DNA of 64,000 bases from contig OX442315.1 in assembly GCA_949358305.1 (NCBI GenBank), positions 744,001 to 808,000 on the forward strand, given 5' to 3'. The position numbers and the translations under genes are program-made. Below are positions 20,242-30,798 of the stretch, in pieces. Position 1 is the stretch's first letter. Every line of letters starts with the position of its first letter. The notes under the pieces are model-generated. The model made no database searches and was not told where the DNA came from. It saw nothing but the letters and a program-made list of their open reading frames with translations. The stretch is from Strigamia acuminata (taxonomy: Eukaryota > Arthropoda > Chilopoda > Geophilomorpha > Linotaeniidae).

Positions 20242-21080
20242 TTCTTTCCCCGGGACCAAAAATTAGAATAAAAAACCCCGAAATTAGAGTTAAAAATCAT
20301 TAAAATTGTAAAATCTAGAGTAAAATGAGTGAAATTGGAATTAAAATCACATAAAATTGGCAAATTTAGCTTAAAAATAGCTTTGAAATCATATAAAATT
20401 TAGAGAGATCCCAACCTAATTTGAATATGAGTGAGTCATTTGTGAAATTGATAGGAATGTGAGAGTGAGTCATTGCTAAAGAATAAATAGGTCAATTAGA
20501 TTGAAAATTGGCAAGATTAAAAAAATAAAATAAAATAGAATAGAAGCTTTGAAGGTTTAAATTGGATAAATTTGCATTTGAGTATTATTTATTGTGATAT
20601 TTGACTTTTAATTGAATTGATATAGTATTATTGATTGAACTTTGATAAAATTAAATGAAAGTGTATAGTAATGAAGAATTTAATTGTGAATGTAAGATAA
20701 AATTGAATAATAATAGAGAATATATTGTTTATATTTATTAATGAATTTATTTTCTTTCCAGAGCATTTTTGTAAAGTGTTATTAATAAGAAGTTTTTCCT
20801 TGAATAGTTTTGATGAAATTTTGTAATTATGACCGTGAAAATGAATTGTTTTTGATATTTTTGTAAAAAATGATGACCGTGAAAGTGTTTTTTTTTTTTT
20901 CCTTGAATTCTTTTGTGGAAATTTTGAGATTTGATTGTGAAAATTGAATTGTTCTAGTATTTTGAAATATTTCTGTGAAAATTGAAGTGTTTAATCACTG
21001 ATTTATTTTTTTCAAAAAGTGAAAAGTGTTCTGTGTGCTAAAGAGTTATAGTGTTATTTATAACTGGAAAAGTGAATTAA
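20242..21080 (+). other. Gypsy 5' untranslated leader
   Basis: About 840 AT-rich bases without an ORF lie between the PBS and the open gag frame. No RNA structure or repeat stands out by eye. Confidence 0.6.
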
Positions 21081-22616
21081 AAGTGCTTCAAGTCAAAGGG
21101 TTGTGTCTTCGAATTTAATTATTTAACAATTGCGGAATCCAAACGTTATAACTTTTCACAAGTGGTAACGGATTATTTGTTTTCATCAAAAGATCCGGGA
21201 GAACTTGAATCACTGGATGATAAGGTGACTGACCGGAAAAAGAGATCAAAATCCAAAGGAGAAGAAAAAATTCAAAAAAGGGAAGATTTTGAAACCCCGG
21301 AACAGCGCCATAAAAGAATAATCGATCCAAGTGTGTACAATTTGTTGTTGCCTGACGAAGCTACGGAATTAGGCAATCTCCTGGATAAAGTGCAAGCAAA
21401 TTTGGACGACGCATTTGAGGACGCAACTGACAATATTGAGGACCAAAAGGAATTAATTCAACCAATATTGGCAATTAAAAACGAACAATTTCCAGATAAT
21501 ATGGCAAATGCTTCACCAGAACTAGTAGCAATACAGACGGTATTACAAAATTTAGTGGTCAATAGAAGAAATCCAGTTGACTTTGATCCGGCTACAGGGA
21601 ATATTGACACATGGTTGATCGGATATGAAGATACGATCGCCGATGACACTGAAAGGATTAAACATCTGTCAATTGTGCTGAAATCCTCCGCATCATCGTG
21701 GTATCTAGATCAACTTCCACAACATCCGACTAGAACATGGAGTCAATGGAAAGATGCGTTGAAGGCAAAATTCAGGCGACAAATAACAACAATTTTGTCG
21801 AAATTACAGGCAATGCAGCACAAAGATGGGACAGCAATGGAACATATGCAGAAAATATTAAAAGAATGTTCTTTTGCGAGACCAGCATTTACTGAAGAAC
21901 AAAAGATATTTCATGTGTTTCAAGGACTTAAAAAGGTGACTAGAGATAAATTAGTAGTCAATTTTCCAAAGACATTGGATCAGTTAACATCTCAACTTGG
22001 ACTATTGGAAGCTCATGCATTCAGCGAGGATCCTGCAGAAGTTTTGCTAACCCTACTGCAAAAAGCTGTTGATACAACAGGCGAGGTGAAACCAAGTTTG
22101 TTAGTTGAACCGAGCGACGTCAATAAATCAAAAGACGAGTTGTTAGCAGAGGTCAAAGTGCTAAGGCAACAGCAGCAGTTTGGGGAAGTTCAATATGCAG
22201 AGGTTACTCCAGTCTTCTATCAAAATCAATGGTATACACCACATCCAAACCAGGCCCAGTTCTACAATAGAGGTAACTTTAGAGGACGATCTGGACAACA
22301 ACGTGGATGGTGGAATGACAATAATAGGAACCAAGGAAGAGGATGGAGTGACAATAGAGGTCAAAACAGAGGTAATTGGAGTAATCAGTGGAATAACTCA
22401 GGTCAAGGATTCCAACAGCAAAATCCACAACAGCAGTGGAATCCACCACAACAGCAATGGAATCCACCACAAGGACAAAGACCACAGGGGAATCCAAATA
22501 ACCAAGGCCATCCTAAAAATCCAAATTATAAAGGTAAAAATTTCATTGAAAATTACCAAGGCCGAGGTCAACGAGGAGCCCCACGTGGTGGACCGCCTAA
22601 TGCATCGGGAAACTAG
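21081..22616 (+). CDS. Gypsy Gag (RG-rich, no zinc knuckle)
   Basis: The frame is open from 21081, but the first in-frame ATG is at 21501 (MANASPELVAIQ). The ~140 codons before it look protein-like (acidic/basic, helical), so initiation may use a non-AUG codon such as GTG at 21162 or a spliced leader. Residues after the ATG resemble Ty3/Gypsy capsid (NPVDFDPATGNIDTWL, SSWYLDQLP, then a helical region with ARPAFTEEQKIF). The C-terminus is rich in Gly, Arg, Gln and Asn (RGNFRGRSGQQRGWW, QQQWNPP repeats). It has no CCHC motif, so RNA binding is likely through RG-type sequence. It ends in TAG right after the slippery heptamer that gives access to pol. Confidence 0.85.
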   Translation, partial: KCFKSKGCVFEFNYLTIAESKRYNFSQVVTDYLFSSKDPGELESLDDKVTDRKKRSKSKGEEKIQKREDFETPEQRHKRIIDPSVYNLLLPDEATELGNLLDKVQANLDDAFEDATDNIEDQKELIQPILAIKNEQFPDNMANASPELVAIQTVLQNLVVNRRNPVDFDPATGNIDTWLIGYEDTIADDTERIKHLSIVLKSSASSWYLDQLPQHPTRTWSQWKDALKAKFRRQITTILSKLQAMQHKDGTAMEHMQKILKECSFARPAFTEEQKIFHVFQGLKKVTRDKLVVNFPKTLDQLTSQLGLLEAHAFSEDPAEVLLTLLQKAVDTTGEVKPSLLVEPSDVNKSKDELLAEVKVLRQQQQFGEVQYAEVTPVFYQNQWYTPHPNQAQFYNRGNFRGRSGQQRGWWNDNNRNQGRGWSDNRGQNRGNWSNQWNNSGQGFQQQNPQQQWNPPQQQWNPPQGQRPQGNPNNQGHPKNPNYKGKNFIENYQGRGQRGAPRGGPPNASGN

Positions 22617-25600
22617 AATGGCCACAAAGACGAAATAACAAGAAGAAAAGAAGAAAGAGAAAATTAGAAATCATCGAGTTACACGCTATGGACGAACTTT
22701 TACAGATTCCAGTAGTATTAAATGGTATGGAAATCACTGGTGTCTTGGATTCTGGAGGTTTTCGCAATATCATTAGTGAAGATTTGGTGAGAACTCTGCA
22801 GCTCAAATATCAGCCTTGTCCAGGTGTTAGATTGAGAGTTGTGGATGGCTCATTGATAGTCCCAGAAGGAAAAACCAGGATTACCATTGAAGTTGGACAA
22901 CAACAACATACCATCGACGTATTGATCGTTAATGGATTTGGACGCCACTTACTACTGGGAGATAATTTCTTAAGATCTGCAAAGTGTAAACTCGACTATG
23001 ACCAACAGAAGATCTTTGTAGGCCCAAAAAATGAACAACAAGAAGTTTTCCCAATGTCAAAGAATTATACTGATGTAAACTACATAGCCCGAGTTTTAAA
23101 ACCAATAACAATTCCAGCATTACATGAATGTGTAGTTCCAATTAAAATTGCAAAGAAAGTAGATGATGAACTATTCATAGAACCACTCAGTGGAGTAATT
23201 GACCGTTTTGGAGTAATTTGTTGCAAAACATTGACTAAATTCAGAAAAGGTGAAGGAGTTCTGCGAGTTGCAAATCCAACTAAAAAGACAATCTATTTAG
23301 GAAAAAACTCAGCAATTGCAAAGGCCTTTTATGTAATTGAGTCTGGCGTGCTTGATGAAAACAGAGTTAATCAATTTGACTTTAGCACGGCCATGGCGAA
23401 TGACAACATGACGCCATCACAACAAGGGCTAATGTTGCGGTTGCTGGAGAAAAATTCGGATAGATTTGCGAAGACTGACAATGATTTAGGCAGAGCTCAT
23501 ACGATTAAACATCGAATTGATACTGGAGATTCTCCTCCAATCCATTTACAACCTTATAGACGATCGATTAAGGAAAAAGAAATCGAGGATGCTGAAACAA
23601 AGAAGTTACTTGAGCAAGGAGTCATTAGAGAATCTGAGAGCCCATGGAGTGCACCAGTACTACTCGTCAAGAAAAGAGACGGCAAATGGAGATTTTGTGT
23701 TGATTGGAGACGGTTAAACGCGGTAACAAAGAAAATGGTTTATCCCTTACCACGTATTGATGACACCCTAGATCAATTAGCGGGTGCGAAGTATTTTTCA
23801 ATGATGGATCTTATCCAGGGATATCACCAAGTCGAAATAGACGAACAAGATCGTGAAAAGACAGCGTTTACCACGTCTAGTGGACATTATGAGTTTAATG
23901 TCCTTGGAATGGGATTATGTAACAGCCCGGCCGCCTTTCAAAAATTGATGAATAAAGTACTTGGTAACCTCCTGGGAAAAGTATGTATTGCATATCTGGA
24001 CGATTTGATAGTGTTTTCGAAGACTTTCGATCAGCATCTTGTTGATTTGGAGGCAGTTTTCCAAAAGCTTAGAACAGCGAATCTCAAAGTCAAACTGAGT
24101 AAATGTACGTTTGCGACACACACCATACGATATCTCGGACATGTGGTTGATGCTGAAGGTATTTCACCGGATCCCAGGAATCTGGATTCAGTAGCTAAGT
24201 TTCCAATTCCTGTGAACGTTAAACAACTACGTGGTTTTTTAGGATTATGCTCGTATTACCGGAAATTTATTAAAGGTTTTGCGGACATTTCCAAACCTCT
24301 GGTGAATTTAACCAAAAAGGATGAAAAGTTTGACTGGGGACCACCCCACGACAAAGCATTCCACACGCTCCGAAATGCATTAATAACAGTGCCGGTGTTA
24401 GCGCATCCAGATTTTACTCAGCCCTTCATGATTTCATGCGATGCAAGTGCCTATGGATTAGGAGCTATTTTGAAGCAAAAAGTCAACAATCAAGAGCGTG
24501 TTATCGCTTATGCAAGTCGTATGATGAGCACAGCAGAAATGAATTACACTGCAACTGATAGGGAAATGTTAGCAATCATTTTTGCTATTGAAAAGTTTAG
24601 ACCGTACTTATATGGACAGAAATTCCAAATTATTACCGACCATTCTGCCCTCCAATGGCTGAAAGGAGTCCGAAATCCAAATGGACGTCTAGCCAGGTGG
24701 GCGCTGCAATTAGCTGAGTATGATTTTGAAATATTTCATAAAAGCGGCAAGAAACATACAGATGCCGATGCTTTAAGTAGGATCCAGGAAGAATTAAGTG
24801 AAGAAGAAATAGAAAAATTACCTTCGCTTTTCTTAGAAAACTTGGACCTCCCTGTTGAACAGAGGAAGGATCCCAAATTACTGGACCTCATAACAGCGCT
24901 AGAAAACCAAGAGCAACTTCCAAGAAAAAGAAGACGACCACTAAAGCAGTTCGTTCTTCAAAACAAAACATTGTTCAGGAAGAAAAAACTTAACAGTTCC
25001 CTGAACATGGAAGATTTATTACTAGTAGTTCCAAAACAACTTCAAAAAGATGTATTGTATGAAATGCACGATGGATTACTAGGAGCTCATTTGGGATTGG
25101 CAAAAACGTGGAAACGAATAAGAACACGATTTTTCTGGACAAGAATCTATAAAGATGTTAGAAATTACGTCTTGTCCTGCCAACACTGCGCAAAAGCAAA
25201 AACAATGACAACGCCAGCTAAAGGATTAATGCAGCCATGGTCAACAGTCTCAAAACCTTTTGAGCGAATTGGAATAGACACACTAGGACCATTTCCATTG
25301 TCACGACTTGGAAATAAACATGTTTTTGTTGTAACTGATTATCTTTCTAGAAATGCAATAGCTAGACCAGCAGCAGCAGCTACAGCGTTAGAAGCAGCAA
25401 AAACATTGCTTTATGAAGTTATTCTGAAAGAAGGCAGTCCGAGAGAAATCCTAAGCGACCGTGGAACGGAATACAGGAACAAAATGGTTGAGGAGGTCTC
25501 AAATATGTTTAAAAGTTTGCATAAAACTACGTCAGGATACCATCCAAGAACAAATGGATTAACGGAGAGATTTAATGCGACATTCGCAAAAATGTTGCAA

Positions 25601-26413
25601 AGTTATGTTAATGAAGAACACACTGACTGGGACGAATTTCTTCCATTTCTCCTGTTTTCATATAACACGGCCGTTCATGAAACAACAGGATATACACCAC
25701 ACTATTTACTTCGTGGATATGATGTGGATTTGACAGTAGATGTTAATTTGGACTTGCCACAGAAAGAATATACATTAAGAACAGCAAAATTCATTCGAGC
25801 AGCCAGGAAAATTGCAAATGAGAGACTTGAAAAACAATCTGCAAAAAGTAAGAAAAGATTTGATGAAGACAGAGTCAACAAAGAATTTGAACCAGGTGAA
25901 TTGGTTTATCTAAAAACCATCAACAGAAAAGTTGGCCTGTCAGAGAAGCTTTTACCCCAATTTTCCGGCCCGTATGAAATTGTGCGAAGAACTGCACCTA
26001 ATGACTATGAAATCATCAACTCTACAAGAAAGAAAAGTGACATAGTGAATGTAGAAAGGTTGAAACCATATAAGGAACGAATTGAAGAAGAAATAGATGA
26101 AGTTCTGAAAGATATGCCAGAAAAGAAAGTGAAATTTGCTGATAAAGTGAAAAAAATCAGTAAAAAAGGTGAAATTGTAGTTGAAAACACAGAAAAACTA
26201 GTGAGAACAACGAAAATTAAGCCAAAAGAACGTTATATAGATGATACAGAACAGATTTCTCTAAAATCACTATTTGAACCACAGCCTACGGTGAAAACGA
26301 ATGAAAATCAACTTCAAAACCCGCCACTAGATGGCGCAAGTCCACAAACCAACGATTTCCGGTCGCGCAGACTCAGACCGCGTAAGCGAAAAGACTATCG
26401 CCATTTCTACTGA
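22601..26413 (+). CDS. Gypsy Pol (protease, RT, RNase H, integrase)
   Basis: The frame opens at 22601; the first ATG is 22688, but expression is probably by -1 frameshift from gag. Residues counted from that ATG: aspartic protease V-L-D-S-G-G (D ~21); RT LxxGVIRxSxSPW, FSMMDL and catalytic YLDDLIVFS (~436); RNase H with ISCDASAYGLGAIL (~580) and TDHSALQWL; integrase zinc region H-x3-H...CQHC (~795-835); integrase D in GIDTLGP (~862), D in ILSDRGTEY (~922) and E in LTERFN (~959); GPY/F-type segment FSGPYEIV (~1095). No chromodomain is seen. The ORF is unbroken for about 1240 codons, so the enzyme set may be functional. A short CCACTAGATGGCGC string lies near its 3' end (~26332). Confidence 0.95.
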   Translation, partial: CIGKLEWPQRRNNKKKRRKRKLEIIELHAMDELLQIPVVLNGMEITGVLDSGGFRNIISEDLVRTLQLKYQPCPGVRLRVVDGSLIVPEGKTRITIEVGQQQHTIDVLIVNGFGRHLLLGDNFLRSAKCKLDYDQQKIFVGPKNEQQEVFPMSKNYTDVNYIARVLKPITIPALHECVVPIKIAKKVDDELFIEPLSGVIDRFGVICCKTLTKFRKGEGVLRVANPTKKTIYLGKNSAIAKAFYVIESGVLDENRVNQFDFSTAMANDNMTPSQQGLMLRLLEKNSDRFAKTDNDLGRAHTIKHRIDTGDSPPIHLQPYRRSIKEKEIEDAETKKLLEQGVIRESESPWSAPVLLVKKRDGKWRFCVDWRRLNAVTKKMVYPLPRIDDTLDQLAGAKYFSMMDLIQGYHQVEIDEQDREKTAFTTSSGHYEFNVLGMGLCNSPAAFQKLMNKVLGNLLGKVCIAYLDDLIVFSKTFDQHLVDLEAVFQKLRTANLKVKLSKCTFATHTIRYLGHVVDAEGISPDPRNLDSVAKFPIPVNVKQLRGFLGLCSYYRKFIKGFADISKPLVNLTKKDEKFDWGPPHDKAFHTLRNALITVPVLAHPDFTQPFMISCDASAYGLGAILKQKVNNQERVIAYASRMMSTAEMNYTATDREMLAIIFAIEKFRPYLYGQKFQIITDHSALQWLKGVRNPNGRLARWALQLAEYDFEIFHKSGKKHTDADALSRIQEELSEEEIEKLPSLFLENLDLPVEQRKDPKLLDLITALENQEQLPRKRRRPLKQFVLQNKTLFRKKKLNSSLNMEDLLLVVPKQLQKDVLYEMHDGLLGAHLGLAKTWKRIRTRFFWTRIYKDVRNYVLSCQHCAKAKTMTTPAKGLMQPWSTVSKPFERIGIDTLGPFPLSRLGNKHVFVVTDYLSRNAIARPAAAATALEAAKTLLYEVILKEGSPREILSDRGTEYRNKMVEEVSNMFKSLHKTTSGYHPRTNGLTERFNATFAKMLQSYVNEEHTDWDEFLPFLLFSYNTAVHETTGYTPHYLLRGYDVDLTVDVNLDLPQKEYTLRTAKFIRAARKIANERLEKQSAKSKKRFDEDRVNKEFEPGELVYLKTINRKVGLSEKLLPQFSGPYEIVRRTAPNDYEIINSTRKKSDIVNVERLKPYKERIEEEIDEVLKDMPEKKVKFADKVKKISKKGEIVVENTEKLVRTTKIKPKERYIDDTEQISLKSLFEPQPTVKTNENQLQNPPLDGASPQTNDFRSRRLRPRKRKDYRHFY
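22607..22613 (+). promoter_or_regulatory. -1 ribosomal frameshift heptamer GGGAAAC
   Basis: In the gag frame it reads G GGA AAC and fits the canonical X XXY YYZ pattern. The gag TAG stop (22614-22616) follows directly. The pol frame is open from 22601 and is exactly the -1 frame. No strong downstream stem or pseudoknot is obvious; the following 60 bases are purine-rich. Confidence 0.8.
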
Positions 26414-27471
26414 TTTTGTCTACGGTGAACGCGAACTAATAGCGTGACCCGGAAAACAAGAACTTCCGACATTTAAGTTGACATTTTGTGTTTGAAATTG
26501 TGTTACAAAAGGTTGTGTAAGTGTGTTAAATAATTATAGGTGATTTTTTTGGAATGAAATGTGAAGTTTTAAACGTTTTTATAAGCGGACTGCGCGAAAC
26601 GAAATTAATCGCGATCTTCGTCGATTTGCTTTGAATTTTTATAGCATTTAATAAGTTAGATAAAATTTTGAAATAATTTGAAATTGAATTTAGTAGTGTA
26701 ATAGTTTAATTTAAAAATAGTTTTAAAGAATAAATTGGAAAAATTTAATTTGAATAATGCGAATTGACTGAGGACGCGAGTGGAATCTATCGCGAATTTT
26801 GCTTGAAAATATAATGTGTTGAAAATTTTGATAAATTTAATGTAAATATTTCACAGCATAATTTTGATTGAATGTTAGAAGGAGTTAATTATTGTAAATA
26901 ATTGAAATAAGTTGATGTTTTAACGGTATTGTTAATTTTAAAGAAAATTAGAGAAATAGGAAAAATATTTTTTGAATTTGTTTATTCCCATTTTGGAAAA
27001 TTGTTAAGAGTTGTAATTTATTATGAAAATGCTTGTTTTTTAATGTGAATAGTTTTGAATATTGAGTGACAGAATAATTTATATTTATTTTTCATCTTGT
27101 TTTAATTTAAAATGTGAACTTTGATTTTGATAATTTAATTTTGACAAAATTTTCTTTTGACTTACGTTTTTTTGTTAGACTTTTCAAATATGTAAAGATG
27201 AACAATGGAAAAGCAAATATTGTATTAGTGATATTAAGTTAGTTTAAGTTGAATTATTTTATGATTTGATCAGAATGGTAACATTGGAATAAAAGGGAGT
27301 AAAGTTAACTCCAGAATAATTTAAGTTTGTGTGATAACTATGAAACAGCTGAGTGATAACTTATGAAAGGTAGAAATAGCCGAACATTCCTTAAGAATGT
27401 CCGATTTAAAAGACACCTGTCTGGTATCGAAATTTGTATTTTGGGGTCCAAAACACAGCAAAAAAGGGAGT
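26414..27471 (+). other. Gypsy 3' untranslated region and polypurine tract
   Basis: About 1.05 kb of AT-rich DNA contains no ORF above 60 codons and no env. It ends in the purine tract AAAAAGGGAG (27461-27470) against the 3' LTR. Confidence 0.75.
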
Positions 27472-27996
27472 TGTCACGTGTACGAACCGTGCCAATTGAT
27501 GCGCGATTCGTAGCACGTAATTCGAATCATTATTAGGTTAAATGTTGCTAAATTTCGGCCACAGATGGCGCTGACGGCTTGGACTCCGTCATCGCCATGT
27601 GATGGACCGATCAATTCAATTATGGGGTTTATGGCAGATTTGCTATAAATAAGGAGCCCGCACTAAGACAGGTCTCTAATCACTTTTGCTTTTCAGAACT
27701 AGAGAGTCTGATGTCGCCTCAATAAAGAGCGCGGCTGATGACTATAAAACCAATTTAATTACATCGCAATTAAGTTATCACACAGTAGTTCATAACCCAA
27801 TTAATAAAGGTTGTACATTTGACAAATGTAAGAAGTGACAATTTATCCAAAATATCATTCTGACCCGTTTGAGAATAAAACTGAATTGAATTTGAAACAT
27901 AAAACCAATCTCATCCTTTCCTGTCACACTCACTAAAAAACCCCAGATTAAACATAGTTGCGTGGAAACCTGATTAGGCCCGGAATCCACGTAACA
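27472..27996 (+). repeat. Gypsy 3' LTR (525 bp)
   Basis: It looks identical to 19700-20224 and is followed by ATAT (27997-28000), the TSD copy. Confidence 0.95.
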
Positions 27997-30798
27997 ATAT
28001 GCGGGAGGCGTGTGCATCGAAGCGGATGCCGTTGACACGCGTTGACTATTGCCATTGTCGGTATCATTCGCGGAATTTTCGGACGCCTCAGAGTCGGATC
28101 CCTTCGGCCACTGTTGATAATGGAGGTTATCATCGAATGTAACTGTTTGTTGTCCGGGACCAGTAAACGATTGTTGCGGCTGCTGCGTCGAAATTTTTAT
28201 GGATTTCCGATACGACTGCCGCTCATCGATCTTGACGTGAATAGATTCGTAGACCTTATTGTCCGTCGGATTCCAAATCCTGTATCCACGGGTCCCAGAA
28301 GCGTAGCCGACTAAATACCCCTCCCAGGCCCGCGGATCCAGTTTCCTGCGGCCTGGCGCGGTGTAGTGCACCCAGCACTTAGAACCGACTTTTCGTAGAT
28401 GTCGTAATGAAAGGGCTCTCTGTCGCCAAAGGATGTACGGGACCTGATTGTTAAGTCGAGAATGAGGGCTCCGATTCTTGATGTAGGCAAACGTGACCGC
28501 TAGCTCGGCCCAGAGCGCCTCCGGCAACTTGGTTTCGGATAAGACTGCACGAAAGTTGTCGGCCATTGTCCGGTTTATGCGCTCGGCCGTGTCGTTCATC
28601 TGTGGTAATGACGGATTTGTTCGTTGACCTTGGATGCCCTTGTCTTGTAGATATCGGAGAAACTCGTTTGACATAAACTCTCCGCCTCGATCAGTCCGAA
28701 TTGCTTTTATTTGCGTGTCCTGGATTCTCTCAACTCGAGCGACGAAGTCCTTAAAGGTTGCGAAAACCTGCGATTTCTGGGCTAGCGGTATAATCCAGCA
28801 ATAGCGTGTCGCGTCGTCGATGACGGTAAGGACGAAACGCGCTCCTCCAAACGATGGGACAGGGGCGGGCCCCCAAATATCCATGTGGAGAAGGTCCAAA
28901 GGCTTTGTTGTCGAGGGATTCGGATCGGGCTTGTGAGAAGCTCTAGTCGATTTGGCGATCCGACAATCGTTGCAAGCCAATTCCCTGCTGACTTCCCCTG
29001 GTTGCATTCCGTAAACTTGGTCGTTTGCGGCCAACAACTTCATTCCATTGGTGTGAAGGTGGCCGAGACGGCTGTGCCACAAACCAGTGGCATCCTTGAC
29101 CGAAGCCGGATTGGCAATGACTTTCGTTTTCGGCTGGGACGGATTGCCGAGGGGGGGAAAGGAATTTGCATTTGGAATTGCAGTAGGAGTTGCCGTTGGG
29201 ATTGACTGTAGGGCACTCGCATAGGAAGGAGGGATGGTCAAATTGTTGTGGATTTGAGTAGGGATAGGAGGAGGAATCGGATTGGTTGGAATGGGAGCTT
29301 GTTGGACGGGAATTTGCTTCACGGGTTCAACTAGCGGCATTTCAATCCGAAAATCCGTAATTTCTCTTTGCTGTCCTTTTCCCTTTTTCGGTTTGGGAAT
29401 TTTAATAAAATCCTCTTCTGTTGTCACGTACATTTGCGGCGGTAGCGTTGGAGTCGGTTGTACAGTGGGAGAAACCGTTGTCGCAAATGTCGGATTCGTA
29501 CACAAACCGTCCACATAATAAAGACCTCCTCTCTCCTTTGCACGGATAAGAGGGCTGCGAATGTCCGATTGGTAAACATGAATCTCACTGTTGAAAACAT
29601 GAATATGGTGTCGAGCTTTATCAATTTTCGAAACCGAAATCAAGTTGGCCTCGAAATTCGGCGCGTAGAGAACATTGGTCAAATTCACGGTGCAGCGGGT
29701 CTTGTCGATGGCCATTAGCAAACAAACCGTTCCTTTTCCCGTCACTTGGGACTTGCCCTGTCCCAATTCGATATCAAATGGAATGACATCGGTGAATTCA
29801 ACAAATCCAGCTCGCACGTGAGATACATGGTCTGTTGCGCCGCAATCCAGTATCCACTCATTCGATTGCATGAAATGGGCTACTGGACGTTGGACAACTT
29901 GCGGCGCGTTGACGAAAAATGTCCCCTCTCGGTGTGGATGCGAGCTTTCTCGGGGACGCGCGTTGTTGGCCTTCGCGGCAGCGTTCTTGTTGCGCCTGCG
30001 ACTTTTGCTCCGAGAATTACGTTGGAGTGAAACCGTAGGTTGCCCCTGTTGTTGACGGGGCGGACGTGGACATCGGTTCGCGTAATGTCCGAGCTGGTCA
30101 CAATTAAAACATTTCACTGTCGAGATATCACGAGGCCCGGATTTATTACGCTGACGAAATTGTCCCTTCGAAGCATGGGCCGACGTGTTAGAAGTTCCGA
30201 GTAACCCAATTGACTTGAGTCTCATGTGTTCGGAAATTAGCTGCTCGGCGACATCCTTCGGCGTAAATTGAGGGTCGGGCCAATGGTATATTGCGAAGGT
30301 CGCCTGAGCATATTCGGGCGGCAGACACTTTAAATACTGGTATGCGTGATGAACCGGACTGATGACTTCATTGACGTCGCTTAATTGGCGCACGTAATTG
30401 TCCACGCGGGCAATGAAATCTGGCATATCCTCGCCAGGTTGGAGTTGGAGGCTGAGGAACTCCCAGCGCATCGCCGCTTGACGGGCTCTAGAGCTGGGCG
30501 CGTAGGTTTTCGCCAACTTGTCCCACGCCTCCTTCGGCGTGTTACAGGTTTCCAAAACAGTACGCTTGGCGGGGCTCACATGGAGGTATATGAGGCCTAG
30601 CGCCTTGTCCCTCTTTATGTTGAAGCGATCAAGTTCTTTAGCCGTCAGCGTGGCAATGTGTTCTGCCTCTTTGTCCTCCGTTATGTGACGCCAAAGGCCT
30701 TCAGATTTCAGGAGAAACTGCATCGACAATCGCCATTGTTCGTAATTGTCGACTCCAAGAACCGTAATTAAATTGTTCGGATTGCCTGATTTGTGCAT
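27997..30798 (-). pseudogene. Copia-B gag-pol, piece 1 (Gag, protease, integrase)
   Basis: The start ATG chosen is 30798 (MHKSGNPNN), aligned with the Copia-A start; an upstream in-frame ATG at 30834 is less likely. Minus-strand order: Gag; CCHC knuckle CFNCDQLGHYANRC (~30115); protease D-C-G-A-T-D-H (~29855); integrase zinc region LWHSRLGHLHTN to CNDCRIAKS (~29085-28950); catalytic D in MDIWGP, D in RTDRGGEF, E in TAERIN. One residue near the catalytic Glu is Asp (NDTAERIN) where Copia-A has Gly. The frame then runs into the Gypsy LTR and stops there; the true continuation is 19699-18595. No other lesion is seen. Confidence 0.93.

Larger units (their letters stand above)
19700..27996 (+). 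mobile_element. Complete Ty3/Gypsy element (8297 bp)
   Basis: The 525-bp LTRs (19700-20224 and 27472-27996) look identical. Gag, a -1 frameshift heptamer, pol with all enzymatic motifs, a polypurine tract and a 4-bp TSD are present. No env-like ORF follows pol. Inserted into the Copia-B linker in the opposite orientation. The motif order protease-RT-RNase H-integrase is diagnostic of Ty3/Gypsy. Confidence 0.95.

Noticed and set aside
26414-27471. Possible env gene after Gypsy pol
   Set aside because: No ORF of useful length exists between pol and the 3' LTR.
27790-27996. C-terminal extension of the Copia-B frame into the Gypsy 3' LTR
   Set aside because: Chance read-through from the insertion junction; the true continuation lies across the Gypsy.
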